A program made the position numbers and the translations under genes. This document shows, piece by piece, positions 1 to 8,410 of a DNA stretch of 20,917 nucleotides. This stretch comes from a virus. The stretch lies in the IMG/VR virus record IMGVR_UViG_3300042090_001828, positions 1 to 20,917 of that record; one strand, given 5' to 3'. Numbering within the stretch: the first letter of the stretch is position 1; every line of letters begins with the position of its first letter. Below the pieces are notes generated by a model. It ran no database searches and was not told where the DNA came from. It saw only the letters and a list, made by a program, of their open reading frames with translations.

Positions 1-152
1 AACACGTTGCCACGATAGGCCTGTTCATAGAATCTGCCGTGCAACTCCGACATAATGACGTCGCCAAGGTTGCCTGAACGCATGGCCGCGACTGTGCCAG
101 GAGCAATTGAAGCTGTGGTTGCAATTGGACCAACCTGAGTTTGAACCTGCAT
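1..152 (-). CDS. Virion structural protein, N-terminal fragment (cut by window edge)
   Basis: The first 50 codons of a minus-strand gene are visible, starting MQVQTQVGPIATTA and running through an SELHGRFYEQAYRGN-like segment into the window edge. The start is well supported: a TAAGGAGA ribosome-binding site sits about 7 nt upstream and overlaps the stop codon of the 946-aa fibre gene, so the two are probably co-transcribed. The 'ELHGRxYEQxYRxN' opening resembles N-termini I associate with virion structural proteins of large phages, but I cannot name the subunit from 50 residues. A capsid protein is possible. The structural role is inferred mainly from position at the end of a run of virion genes. 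Confidence 0.6.
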   Translation of the reverse strand, partial: MQVQTQVGPIATTASIAPGTVAAMRSGNLGDVIMSELHGRFYEQAYRGNV

Positions 153-164
153 ATGACTTTCTCC

Positions 165-3005
165 TTAACCGAATACAGTCGCGATCGGATCGTTGCGGAG
201 TGATGATGGTTCATCACCAACACTATTAGTGGTTCCAGTAGTCAACAAAGCAGGAAGACTGTACTGGTAAAAGTTTGAAATCTTGAGTTCGATGAGGATC
301 TGGAATAAAAGTTCTGGAATAGTTTGACCTTCAAATTGAGACAGATCTTCGATGGCCAGGGCCGCCGTATTTTGCATATTGTGGTTTGGAGACACTGATC
401 CCAGGCTACGAGCGACGTTTGCCTGATCTATTGAAGCAGTGATAAGACGACCTGAAGTATCTGTTTGAAGACGACGAGTCAAACCAGCTGGAGTGCCAGT
501 TGCTGATAGGGTTGTATCGATGCCGGCCATCAACACAGGGTTAGCTGTGGGAAGCACACCAGCAGCAATGTTGCCACCTACAGCTACAACACCGGCCACA
601 CCAGCAGAAGGTCCAGCAGTACCAGCCCATGTTGCTACATTGGTGGTAAGAGAAGACGTTGGCCCTGTGGTGGTATAGTTACCCGCCCAAGGAGTACTGC
701 GCAGAAACACGGTTGCTGTTCCCGCTGTAGTTACAACAAAACGAATGTAACGAGCAATACAAGGGAAGCTGAATCCAGCACCAGCAGATGTAGAGGAAGT
801 AAGAGCACCTAAGATCAGTGGAGTTCCAGACAAAGCACTCCAAGTCACCTTGTCATTAGAACAGGTGACAGTAGCCACCATGGTTTGAGTCGTGACGTTC
901 AGAGACTGATACCCTTGTGTGTCTAAGATAGAAGTTTGACCAGCACTACCACCGATATAGATGGGATTCGGGGCATCACTGATAATCAGAGAATTGTTTG
1001 TGTCTTTGTTCAGATTTATGACATTGGTGTTCATTTGAACACCAGTCGTAGCATCAAATGACTGAGCCAGCAGTGGCGTATCATTCGGAGCAGCAAACTT
1101 ACCTACAACTACAACAGAAAGACTTCCTAAAAGTTCCAGCACGTTATAGCGCATGTATCTAGAACATACAGGAACAGCATAGATACCTTGCCCATAGAAA
1201 ACATCTAGATTGATGCCATCAGAAGCATTCTGTCCAAATAGTGGAAACCAGCTTATGTTATCGTTGCTTCCTTCAACCCTGACATTTCCTGCCCATAGAC
1301 CTGAAAACTGAAAACTGAAGGTCTGGTATCCAAAGGTAGAATACGATATTCCCGGTCCCACCAAAGTGACAGTTTCCGTGTCCAGAATAGAATTGTCATA
1401 GGGCAAGAAATATAGATTTCCGTTGGGATCAGTTTGTACTGCCAAAACCGTGGAACCATTTTGACCCATCATAACCGTGCCAGTGGGGGACGGTCCTGGT
1501 GTAGTTCCATCGGTGTACTGAACACCACCAAACGAACCAGTCACGGGAATGGAAGCATTTGTGACATTGACTTGCAACTGAGCACCAGTCACCGCACCAG
1601 CTAGTGTACTCAAGGATGTTTCAGCAGCAGAATCAACCACAGCAATGGCTGTCGAATTGTCAACCTGCACTGACCACAAAGCTCCAGAGGAGGATGTTCC
1701 CTGATTGGCGGTCACTGTTCCTGAAATAGTAGGTGTTCCAGTAATCGACACTGATCCGGAAATGGGCTGAATCACGCCTGATCCATCAACCTGCAATGCC
1801 GTCATTCCAGTGATGCCCTGGATTGAAATCACATCGGCAGAAGCAGACCCAGCAGTTCCAAGGGCTGGCTGGTTGGCGGCGGTCGCCGCACCTGTTGGAA
1901 GAGGAAGTGAAGCTGCGCTCACTGGCTGGGTTACAGGGAAATTGTCGACGCTAACACTGGGAGTTCCTGTAATCGAAACTGATCCGGAAATGGGCTGTGT
2001 GGTTTGATAGAAGGAACCGCTCACTGCAACTGTGCCCAGTGTTGCTGAATCCACTATCACATGCTGAGGAGAAGCAAATGTGATAGCATCAGCAGTGACA
2101 GCAATCTTTGTCTTGCCACCCGTAGCAGAGTTGACAATAGCAACATCACCTGTCACACCGAATGCAGTATTAGAGACAGAGCCGGAAATGTTGGCTGTTA
2201 CAGTACCACTGACAGGTTGAGTGGCCTGCCAAAATACACCTGTGACCGCTTGCGATGATGGGAAGTTAGAAACGGAAATAGATCCGGAAATAGGAACAGT
2301 ACCTGAAATAGAGACAGGTTGCGTCGCTTGCCAGAAAGTACCAGTTACAGTCTGACTTGAAGGGAAGTTACTGACGCTGACAGAGGGAGTTCCAGAAATA
2401 AAAACTGATCCAGATACTGGCTGAGTAGTTGGCCAGAAGGTTCCTGTTACTGCAAGGCTGGAGTTCTCAATAGCAACCTTCAAGTTGCCTGAACTATCAA
2501 GGGCTGCTGGGAGTTGAGTACTTGATACTGGCTGGGTGGTCTGCCAAAAGACTCCTGTCACTATCTGAGAAGATGGAAAGTTGCTGACACTCACTGATCC
2601 TGCTACAGTCTGAGTTAAAGGAAGATTGCTGACACTCACTGATCCTGAAATAGATTGTATCGATGGCAAGTTTGAGATACTGACTGATCCACTAACTGCT
2701 TGCGTGGAAGGAAAATTATCCACACTGACAGTTTCGTATATTGGAACCTCCATGATGATCTGAAGAGGATCCAGGTTACTCATGGACGTTGTATTATATG
2801 CCAACGTGATAGTACTGTGGATTTCAGACACCACAGCAGTCAGAGTAGGATCTGCAAGGTTGAAGATGATGATGTTGGTCGCCGCATTGATGATCAATTT
2901 CACCTGTCCGGCAGCAAGAGGAGCTGGAAGACCAGATAGAGTGATCACACCTGTGGAGGCATCAAAGGTGTATGATCCGTAGTTTTGACCAACCATTACT
3001 TGCAT
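165..3005 (-). CDS. Repeat-rich tail fibre / virion protein (946 aa)
   Basis: A long, Thr/Ser/Val-rich, Cys-poor beta protein. Residues ~1-90 form an N-terminal domain. Residues ~93-440 are a degenerate repeat array with units of the type SVSNFPSSQ-x-VTG-x-FWQTTQPVSG and the related SVSITGTPSVSV. This pattern is common in phage fibres and baseplate-associated proteins and suggests a beta-solenoid or trimeric shaft. Two later segments (~545-640 with EGSNDNISWFPLF and SRYMRYNV; ~690-775 with CSNDKVTWSAL and ARYIRFVV) look like jelly-roll, discoidin-type carbohydrate-binding modules, the usual receptor-binding parts of fibres. An AGGAG site 7-11 nt upstream supports the ATG. The gene lies directly after the 232-aa fibre gene and before another virion gene, with TAAGGAG overlap. 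Function is inferred from composition and context; the exact fibre role is unknown. Confidence 0.75.
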   Translation of the reverse strand: MQVMVGQNYGSYTFDASTGVITLSGLPAPLAAGQVKLIINAATNIIIFNLADPTLTAVVSEIHSTITLAYNTTSMSNLDPLQIIMEVPIYETVSVDNFPSTQAVSGSVSISNLPSIQSISGSVSVSNLPLTQTVAGSVSVSNFPSSQIVTGVFWQTTQPVSSTQLPAALDSSGNLKVAIENSSLAVTGTFWPTTQPVSGSVFISGTPSVSVSNFPSSQTVTGTFWQATQPVSISGTVPISGSISVSNFPSSQAVTGVFWQATQPVSGTVTANISGSVSNTAFGVTGDVAIVNSATGGKTKIAVTADAITFASPQHVIVDSATLGTVAVSGSFYQTTQPISGSVSITGTPSVSVDNFPVTQPVSAASLPLPTGAATAANQPALGTAGSASADVISIQGITGMTALQVDGSGVIQPISGSVSITGTPTISGTVTANQGTSSSGALWSVQVDNSTAIAVVDSAAETSLSTLAGAVTGAQLQVNVTNASIPVTGSFGGVQYTDGTTPGPSPTGTVMMGQNGSTVLAVQTDPNGNLYFLPYDNSILDTETVTLVGPGISYSTFGYQTFSFQFSGLWAGNVRVEGSNDNISWFPLFGQNASDGINLDVFYGQGIYAVPVCSRYMRYNVLELLGSLSVVVVGKFAAPNDTPLLAQSFDATTGVQMNTNVINLNKDTNNSLIISDAPNPIYIGGSAGQTSILDTQGYQSLNVTTQTMVATVTCSNDKVTWSALSGTPLILGALTSSTSAGAGFSFPCIARYIRFVVTTAGTATVFLRSTPWAGNYTTTGPTSSLTTNVATWAGTAGPSAGVAGVVAVGGNIAAGVLPTANPVLMAGIDTTLSATGTPAGLTRRLQTDTSGRLITASIDQANVARSLGSVSPNHNMQNTAALAIEDLSQFEGQTIPELLFQILIELKISNFYQYSLPALLTTGTTNSVGDEPSSLRNDPIATVFG
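1686..2730 (-). repeat. Tandem degenerate protein-coding repeats in the fibre gene
   Basis: On the plus strand this stretch repeats words such as 'ggaaagttgctgacactca', 'gatccggaaatgg' and 'actggctgggtggtctgcca' at irregular spacing. Translated on the minus strand these give the NFPSSQ/FWQTTQPVSG and SVSITGTPSVSV units. The copies have diverged, consistent with internal duplication within the fibre shaft. Confidence 0.75.
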
Positions 3006-3036
3006 GAAGTACTCCTATTATTCACATCAGAAAGTC

Positions 3037-3735
3037 TTACAAAGCGATTGCATAAGCGATGGCAAGAGACCTGCTTGCTGCATTGACAATGCGAGAATCA
3101 TCACCAGCAGCCACCGTACCCGCTGTGGTTCCAACATTCAGAGCAGCCGCGCCTCCCAACGTGGGTTTATTCAGAATCTCGGTCACTCCACTGACAGCAT
3201 TCCAATCAGAATTCACCTGAGCAGTCGGAATCACGGGAGTGTGATTGAGATCCAGGTATGAACCTGAGGTTGCTACGGCTGCCAACCCATAGATGTCAGA
3301 AGCCGCCAAAGTCACAGCACCAGTTCTACCTGCCACCGATTGAACCGGAGCACCTGCTGCTGTGATATATCCAGCATCATTGGTAAAAGTGCTGATAAGT
3401 GTTGGCTTATTAGAGAGATCCGTATAGCTCCCGGAGGTTGCCACCGTGGCTAGAGTTGGCTTATGGAGAATCGATGCAAGACCGGAGGTTGCATTCCAAT
3501 CAACCTGAACCTGCGGAGTTGGTAGAGCCCAGGTTCTATCACCTCTGAGGAAATGAATTGCATCGCCAATAGCTGGAGCAGGAACATTGCCCGCCAGACC
3601 TCCAGTTCCTGTATCTCCCACAAAAATTGGATCCGAAGCAGAAACCAGGTTGCTAAAGGCATTGAACGTGATGTTCTGCTGACCCGTTGGAGGAGCCGGG
3701 GTTATCGAGTTGTACCTGATAAAGACGGTGGTCAT
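3037..3735 (-). CDS. Tail fibre protein (232 aa)
   Basis: Contains the hallmark modules of phage tail fibres: two ATSGSYxDLxxxP units (one reads ATSGSYTDLSNKPT), two 'Q-V-(NS)-DWNAxSGxxxILxKPTL' units, and a VQSVAGRTGAVTL segment. The G-R-T-G-A-V-T-L motif is widespread in fibres of unrelated phages. The protein is beta-rich, has no Cys, and ends in an Ala-rich helix-like tail (AGDDSRIVNAASRSLA), a common trimerisation-type ending. The ATG has a GAGGA site 6 nt upstream that overlaps the TGA of the upstream 568-aa gene, and the downstream 946-aa fibre gene starts 32 nt after its stop. It is probably a short fibre, or the adhesin-proximal partner of the 946-aa protein; which one cannot be told from sequence. 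Confidence 0.8.
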   Translation of the reverse strand: MTTVFIRYNSITPAPPTGQQNITFNAFSNLVSASDPIFVGDTGTGGLAGNVPAPAIGDAIHFLRGDRTWALPTPQVQVDWNATSGLASILHKPTLATVATSGSYTDLSNKPTLISTFTNDAGYITAAGAPVQSVAGRTGAVTLAASDIYGLAAVATSGSYLDLNHTPVIPTAQVNSDWNAVSGVTEILNKPTLGGAAALNVGTTAGTVAAGDDSRIVNAASRSLAIAYAIAL

Positions 3736-3743
3736 CAGAATCC

Positions 3744-5450
3744 TCAGAGATACTGGTTGACGAATACACCGTTGACTTCGATGATTGTCTGCGGTGTTAC
3801 AAATTGAGGAGTGTTGTTCTGCGTTTGCGTGATCGGAATTCCGTTGATCTCAATTACGATCTCCGGAGGAATGATTGAAGGCGAAATGAACTGGGTCATA
3901 CCCAGTTCGTTGTATCTCGGAACGATCGAAATCTGACTTGAATATCCGGCATAGTAGGGAGTTTCTGTGACATCGATCGCAACTACACGAGTCACTAGAG
4001 GAAGATAGACTTTCCAGTCACACATGGCAGATACATTCAAAGTTGAGATGTACCGGGTGGCCGTGCCACTCTCATCACGAGCCTCACCCTGTATATCTCT
4101 GGCAGCCTCGAAGATCGTGATTCCATCGCGCTCCATGGATACTCTTTGAGTTATCAGCAAGGCTTGCTTAATGAGCTCAGCAATCTCTGAGGCGGTCGAG
4201 TAGTCGTTGGCCTTACAGTCCAGCGTGAAGTTCACGTTGTCCTTGGAGCCGTAGACGTCATACGTCTCACACATCTGTGGGGCAATGATGATAGCAACCT
4301 GATCTCCAGCAGTAACCGAATCCCCGATGGCAACTCGATATCCAGGAATCAGATTTATGTTGATGCCTCTCTTTTTGGCAATTACTGTGGTCTCTGCCCC
4401 TGTATCAATGCGAATTTCGAACCTCATCCATTCCCCAGGATTGAGAGGATACGGAAGATTGACTGTACCATCACTGTTTGCGATGAGAATCAGATTGCTT
4501 CGAGTTGAAGTGTTTACGAACACCTGACCAGCCGCCAAAGTTTCCCCTGGGTCAAGAGTGACATTGAGAATGTTCTCAGGATTCAACGCGCTTGCAGTTG
4601 TGGGATTGATTTTCTGAATTCCCACGACATACAATTGCGTGCCAGGAGTGTTCCAAGCTGCCACACGAATGAGAGTCGGAGAGACAAAGACGTAGTCAAT
4701 TCCTTGGCGAAGAATGTATCCGTTGTTGTCTGTGATCTGAAGAGAGATCCAATCTCCAGGAATCAGAAATGTTTGGATTCCACCCAAGCTCGTACCGATG
4801 TCCACAGTACTCGTTCTTTGATACCAGAAATCTCTGTAGGGTACAAGAGCCAGTCCTCCCAGTCCGATCGAGCAATTGATGTTATTTACGATGGATTGTA
4901 GCAAGACTCGACCAGGGACCGCCGCGAAATTCACTGGACTCAAGGGTGTATCAGCATTTTCAATGTACACCGTCGAAGTGTCAATGCCAGAAGCAAAGTA
5001 CACCCAGCTTCCTTCTGCGTTTATCAAGCCACCTTCACGCCACTTGAACTTCTTGACATTCAGTGAAACAGTGGCATTCTGCTCATTGGGATTGGGTACA
5101 ACGACACCACTAACAGCGGTGGGAGGATTCACTGCGATATAGTACACACCGGAGTCAATGAGAGATTCATCGAAGGGAATGGCCCACTCCACGAACGTTC
5201 CAGGATAATCACGAACCTTGGCCACGAGGCCGCGCCCACGCTGTGTGAACATGAAGTAGTCTGGTGACAGGCGAGTTCCCTGGGCTGTCACATTCTTGAC
5301 AATGATCTGGGCATCACCAAAACTTACTCGATTGCTAGTGAATGCTGAGACATCCCCCAGCGTCTGTCTAAACCGGGGGTTGCTGCTCACCACATTCCTG
5401 CAGATCCGCAGTATGTATGCCGCCAAGTTTGCGCCTGTTAGATCCAGCAT
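3744..5450 (-). CDS. Virion structural protein, probably tail/baseplate or neck (568 aa)
   Basis: A 568-aa beta-rich protein with short repeated barrel-like stretches (IQTFLIPGDWISLQI, GYRVAIGDSVTAGDQVAII). A better-defined domain at ~393-495 contains DVYGSKDNVNFTLDC, a helical EIAELIKQAL segment, ERDGITIFEAARDIQGEARD and ATRYISTLNVSAMCDWKVYLPL. I associate this block with conserved virion proteins of large phages, but no precise subunit name can be given. The C-terminus carries two near-duplicate phrases, VIEINGIPI and IIEVNGVFV. The start ATG has an AGGGATG site after the TAG of the upstream 162-aa gene (9-nt gap), and its own TGA overlaps the next gene's ribosome-binding site, so it is part of the same late operon. 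Confidence 0.65.
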   Translation of the reverse strand: MLDLTGANLAAYILRICRNVVSSNPRFRQTLGDVSAFTSNRVSFGDAQIIVKNVTAQGTRLSPDYFMFTQRGRGLVAKVRDYPGTFVEWAIPFDESLIDSGVYYIAVNPPTAVSGVVVPNPNEQNATVSLNVKKFKWREGGLINAEGSWVYFASGIDTSTVYIENADTPLSPVNFAAVPGRVLLQSIVNNINCSIGLGGLALVPYRDFWYQRTSTVDIGTSLGGIQTFLIPGDWISLQITDNNGYILRQGIDYVFVSPTLIRVAAWNTPGTQLYVVGIQKINPTTASALNPENILNVTLDPGETLAAGQVFVNTSTRSNLILIANSDGTVNLPYPLNPGEWMRFEIRIDTGAETTVIAKKRGININLIPGYRVAIGDSVTAGDQVAIIIAPQMCETYDVYGSKDNVNFTLDCKANDYSTASEIAELIKQALLITQRVSMERDGITIFEAARDIQGEARDESGTATRYISTLNVSAMCDWKVYLPLVTRVVAIDVTETPYYAGYSSQISIVPRYNELGMTQFISPSIIPPEIVIEINGIPITQTQNNTPQFVTPQTIIEVNGVFVNQYL

Positions 5451-5459
5451 TGTTCATCC

Positions 5460-5948
5460 CTACTTCACAACTTTGACAAGTTGTGCTCCATAGTCCACTC
5501 CAGGAGGAGGCGGCGGAACTGTTTGCTGAATGGGTTCAATCCACGCGGCGATTGACCGGCGAACGTCGTTGACAGACACCTGCGCATTCATCCGAGGATA
5601 CCAGCGATTGGTCAGTTCCACACGGCCATCCCAGTCGTATTCCTCGATGATCCACTGCTGTCCATCATGAGACTGGAACACGGCTCCAGGATCCATGTAC
5701 ATGAAGAAGATTTCGTCTCCTTGGATCGGAGATAGAGGATTTGGAATCTGTTCATCATGTGGATTCGGCCTGAACTGAGCGAAGGTCGAGATCGCCACAT
5801 CATCCGGATCTCCCACGATCACTTGTAGTTCCATATTCGTGGAAGGATGGTCATCAGTCGTGAGAATAGCAGCTGTCTTGGTGGTGCCTTCCTCTGCTAC
5901 TCCAGCGAACGATGCAAGCATGTTTGCGAGTTTTGATTCTTTGGCCAT
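5460..5948 (-). CDS. Small virion-region protein (162 aa), possible tail/neck component
   Basis: Starts MAKESKLANMLASF with a GGAG site 7-10 nt upstream. A longer version beginning at a TTG 42 nt upstream lacks a ribosome-binding site and runs back into the end of the endonuclease remnant, so the ATG is preferred. The N-terminal ~45 residues look flexible or helical. The core (DEIFFMYMDPGAVFQSHDGQQWIIEEYDWDGR, in two parts) is beta-rich, and a PPPPPG run precedes the C-terminus. Small Trp/Tyr-rich beta proteins between virion genes are often head-tail closure or tail-terminator proteins, but that is inference from position only. The protein ends 9 nt before the 568-aa virion gene. Confidence 0.55.
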   Translation of the reverse strand: MAKESKLANMLASFAGVAEEGTTKTAAILTTDDHPSTNMELQVIVGDPDDVAISTFAQFRPNPHDEQIPNPLSPIQGDEIFFMYMDPGAVFQSHDGQQWIIEEYDWDGRVELTNRWYPRMNAQVSVNDVRRSIAAWIEPIQQTVPPPPPGVDYGAQLVKVVK

Positions 5949-5965
5949 GGAAACTCCGTGTGTTC

Positions 5966-6349
5966 TTAGATGGATTGTGAAGTCAAACAAGGAGGAATGA
6001 ACACTTCTTTTCCTTCTCGCATCTGCTCTTCAGTTGTCAGGCGAGATTGATTCAGAGATTTATCTCTGCTCCAGTTATTCTGCTGCCGGCGCAATCGCAC
6101 AGTCTCTGCTATTCGTTGCTTTGTAGCCTCTGAATGCTTAGTAACTCCTCCGTGTTGAGTGGAACCCTTTGGTCTAGACAATCTCATTTTCTGTCGTGTT
6201 TCTTCCGGTAGACACTTGTTCCAAAAAGGATGATTTTCACCTCTCACTACCTTGCTGATTCGTTTCCTAACATCTTTGTTAGGTTCTCCACCATCAGCTC
6301 CCTTTGTCATATTGTACCCATCGACAAAAGTTCCAAGTTTCTCATGACA
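5966..6349 (-). pseudogene. 5'-deleted GIY-YIG homing endonuclease remnant (NUMOD3-type C-terminal part)
   Basis: The open frame reads HEKLGTFVDGYNMTKGADGG, then GENHPFWNKCLPEETRQKM and HSEATKQRIAETVRLRR. This is the layout of a GIY-YIG homing endonuclease after its catalytic domain: the 'KLGTFVDGYNMTKGADGG' linker, then NUMOD3-like DNA-binding motifs. The same junction (WIDKLDAFHNGYN) is visible in the intact endonuclease at 19288-20001. A TAA lies immediately upstream, no GIY or YIG motif exists in any frame before it, and the internal ATG (MTKGADGG) has no ribosome-binding site. The catalytic half has therefore been deleted. The remnant overlaps the end of the upstream 506-aa virion gene by 8 nt. 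A short product made from the internal ATG cannot be excluded. Confidence 0.8.
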
Positions 6350-7862
6350 TTATTGCCCCCCAAACCGTTGTCCTTCCAACTTCTGGATTGGGATTTTCCC
6401 ACTGAGCATCTGGCTGATTGGTCTTTTCAAAGACAGGTTCCGGATCGACGCCAGGTACTCCATCGTTGACATTCTTGTTCAACGGATTGTACAAAGTGGG
6501 AGGATATGGATTCCCAGCGATGACCGGAATGAGGTAACGAGTGTCTTTGGGATTCAGCAACTTGACATTGAACTCTTGCTGAGCGATAGCACCCTGAGGC
6601 TGCGTATAGTTCATGTCGAACACGATCAGCCGTTCACCGTTCCGTCGAATGATGAGGTCACCATTTTGAATGATGGGAGTCGGTCCGAGGTAGGATTTCG
6701 AGACACGCTCTACTTTCCGGCCTCCCTCCTCAATGGTGGTATTGGTTGCCGTGTCTGGCGGAATGTAGACAATGTCGAATGGTCCGTAGTATCCGCCAAC
6801 CCATCCTGTTTCGTAACACACTGGGCAGCCGTGACGAGGCTCTCCAACTCCGTCTCCCACGCAGCCACACGCTGTACCTCGAGACATCCGGAACATGATA
6901 AATGCTGGCTCTCCTACTCTCTCAAAGAGCCAGGCATTTCTCCGTATCTGCTCCTTGAGCATGTAATTCAGACGTTCAATCGTCTGAGTGTTGACGATTT
7001 CCGATCCTGCAGCACCGGGTGCGTGGAGATCTCCACTTGCTCCTACTGGGACCACGGTGTAGTATGTCCGCACCATGTTGGTGTAGATGTCGACGAAGTT
7101 CGTCAACTGGTTGTAAGTCACCTTGAAGGTAGTGACACTGGCTAGAGCCGAAATTGGGAAGTTGGAAACTGCACCACCGATTGGTAGAGTCTTGTCAACA
7201 TTGATCCAGATGGCCTTGTCAATTCCACTCACCATCGCAGGGCGAACAGTCGAGGTTGCAACGAGACTCGAGATCACCGTGAGAGTATCTGTAGGAACGG
7301 TTGGCGCCAGCGAAAGGGTGTATGGTCCACCATAAGCGACAAGGGTGGCAGTCACTCCGATGGACGCAGCTGTGATGGCCGCCGCAAGCAGTACGATGCT
7401 ATTGTTGGAGGTGGTTGTGAAAACCACAGGAGTTGATACTCCCACTTGCAGAGAAATGGTTCCGGAGAGAACATCGGTACCAGAAACTGTGGTGAGGGAA
7501 CCATTCAGGAAATTCAGATCCGTTGCAAGTATGACACTGACATCCTCAGGAGAAGTGGCCACCTGAGGTCTGGTCTCCACAATCCCTGAATACGGAACGT
7601 CTGGAATCTGAAATGACCAGCGACCAAAAGTTCCCTTTTCAATCCAGTCGGAATCCTGCACTGTGTAAGTAGTTGAGGCTAGAGTTGAAATGTCACGATA
7701 GAACTGACCAGGAATTGGAGCAAGATTGAGCAGCTGCCAGTTGGCTGGATAGTCGATAGCTCGGTAGACATTGTATCCCACTGTGGCCTTGGGATCATTT
7801 GGCCACCACAGGTCACGGCTCCCGACATAGCTCGAATTGAGGACTACCAACCCACAAATCAT
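6342..7862 (-). CDS. Virion structural protein with C-x-C...C-x2-C cluster (506 aa)
   Basis: The N-terminal ~95 residues look like a fibronectin-III-type beta domain (ATVGYNVYRAIDYPANWQLL). Residues ~105-205 look like an inserted Ig-like domain rich in Thr/Val/Ser. The C-terminal half has a helical NYMLKEQIRRNAWLFERVGEPA stretch followed by a possible metal site, C332-x-C334-x11-C346-x2-C349 (CGCVGDG... HGCPVCYETGWVGG), then FDIVYIPPDT. 'CPxCYxTGxxGGY' motifs of this kind occur in virion proteins of large phages. The ATG has a GAGGA site 7-11 nt upstream. The C-terminus is odd: the final Ser and TGA are formed by sequence that in another frame encodes the endonuclease remnant, so the original C-terminus may have been altered. 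The exact virion position is unknown. Confidence 0.65.
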   Translation of the reverse strand: MICGLVVLNSSYVGSRDLWWPNDPKATVGYNVYRAIDYPANWQLLNLAPIPGQFYRDISTLASTTYTVQDSDWIEKGTFGRWSFQIPDVPYSGIVETRPQVATSPEDVSVILATDLNFLNGSLTTVSGTDVLSGTISLQVGVSTPVVFTTTSNNSIVLLAAAITAASIGVTATLVAYGGPYTLSLAPTVPTDTLTVISSLVATSTVRPAMVSGIDKAIWINVDKTLPIGGAVSNFPISALASVTTFKVTYNQLTNFVDIYTNMVRTYYTVVPVGASGDLHAPGAAGSEIVNTQTIERLNYMLKEQIRRNAWLFERVGEPAFIMFRMSRGTACGCVGDGVGEPRHGCPVCYETGWVGGYYGPFDIVYIPPDTATNTTIEEGGRKVERVSKSYLGPTPIIQNGDLIIRRNGERLIVFDMNYTQPQGAIAQQEFNVKLLNPKDTRYLIPVIAGNPYPPTLYNPLNKNVNDGVPGVDPEPVFEKTNQPDAQWENPNPEVGRTTVWGAIMS

Positions 7863-7890
7863 ATCTCTTCCTCAATCGAGAAAGAGAAAG

Positions 7891-8385
7891 TTAGGATTTT
7901 GCCTTGAACCATTCGGGGTGTTTCTTCTTGGCTGGATTAAGGAACTCTGTTTCGTGCTCTTCAGGATGGTAGAATTCCTTCTTCTTGTCCTCAAATTGAG
8001 AGGGCATCCACTTCGTCACCTGTTCCTTGCACTCCAACTCAGCACGCTTCTCGTTAGGGAGCGCGTCATAGTCTTCTTGTGAAATTCCCCAGTGCTCTTC
8101 AGGGAAATCCATCCACTTCCCAGATGGGACCGGGTAAGGATCTCCTGCTTTCATCCAGATCTGGGAGTGCTCCCAGTCACTGAGTACATAGCAAGTGTAC
8201 GTGCCATCGCTGTAGGAAGCCAGAGGCTGAATTGTCTTCTTCAGGAATCCAATCACAGTCCGAACACAGCGGTTGCGAAACTCTTGGACCATCGGGGAGA
8301 AGAATGGATCCACCTTGTGATCCAGCTTGATCTCCTGAATGATCTCTTCCGCCGATTTTGCTTTCTTGAGCAGCCAGGAATTCAT
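7891..8385 (-). CDS. Conserved-looking hypothetical protein (164 aa) in the structural operon
   Basis: I do not recognise this family. From the ATG at 8385 it is a soluble, charged protein: a helical N-terminus (KKAKSAEEIIQEIKLDHKVD), a central beta segment (SDGTYTCYVLSDWEHSQIWM), then an acidic/Lys-rich tail ending KKKHPEWFKAKS. The frame stays open to a TTG at 8448 inside the Hef-like endonuclease gene. The ATG is preferred because an AGAGGG site lies just upstream and after the endonuclease stop. Upstream it is separated from the 353-aa virion gene only by the Hef-like insertion, so before that insertion the two genes were probably adjacent in one operon. A virion or assembly role is possible but unsupported by motifs. 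Confidence 0.55.
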   Translation of the reverse strand: MNSWLLKKAKSAEEIIQEIKLDHKVDPFFSPMVQEFRNRCVRTVIGFLKKTIQPLASYSDGTYTCYVLSDWEHSQIWMKAGDPYPVPSGKWMDFPEEHWGISQEDYDALPNEKRAELECKEQVTKWMPSQFEDKKKEFYHPEEHETEFLNPAKKKHPEWFKAKS

Positions 8386-8410
8386 GCACCCTCTATCTGT
8401 GAGGAGGAAG

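Noticed and set aside
1686-2730. Possible CRISPR-like or satellite array
   Set aside because: The repeats vary in length and spacing, stay in frame with the 946-aa protein and translate to fibre-type units; there are no constant repeats with unique spacers.
6576-7145. Plus-strand 189-codon open frame
   Set aside because: It lies entirely inside the 506-aa virion gene on the other strand, is Cys/Ser-rich with no recognisable motif, and has no ribosome-binding site; it is a shadow.
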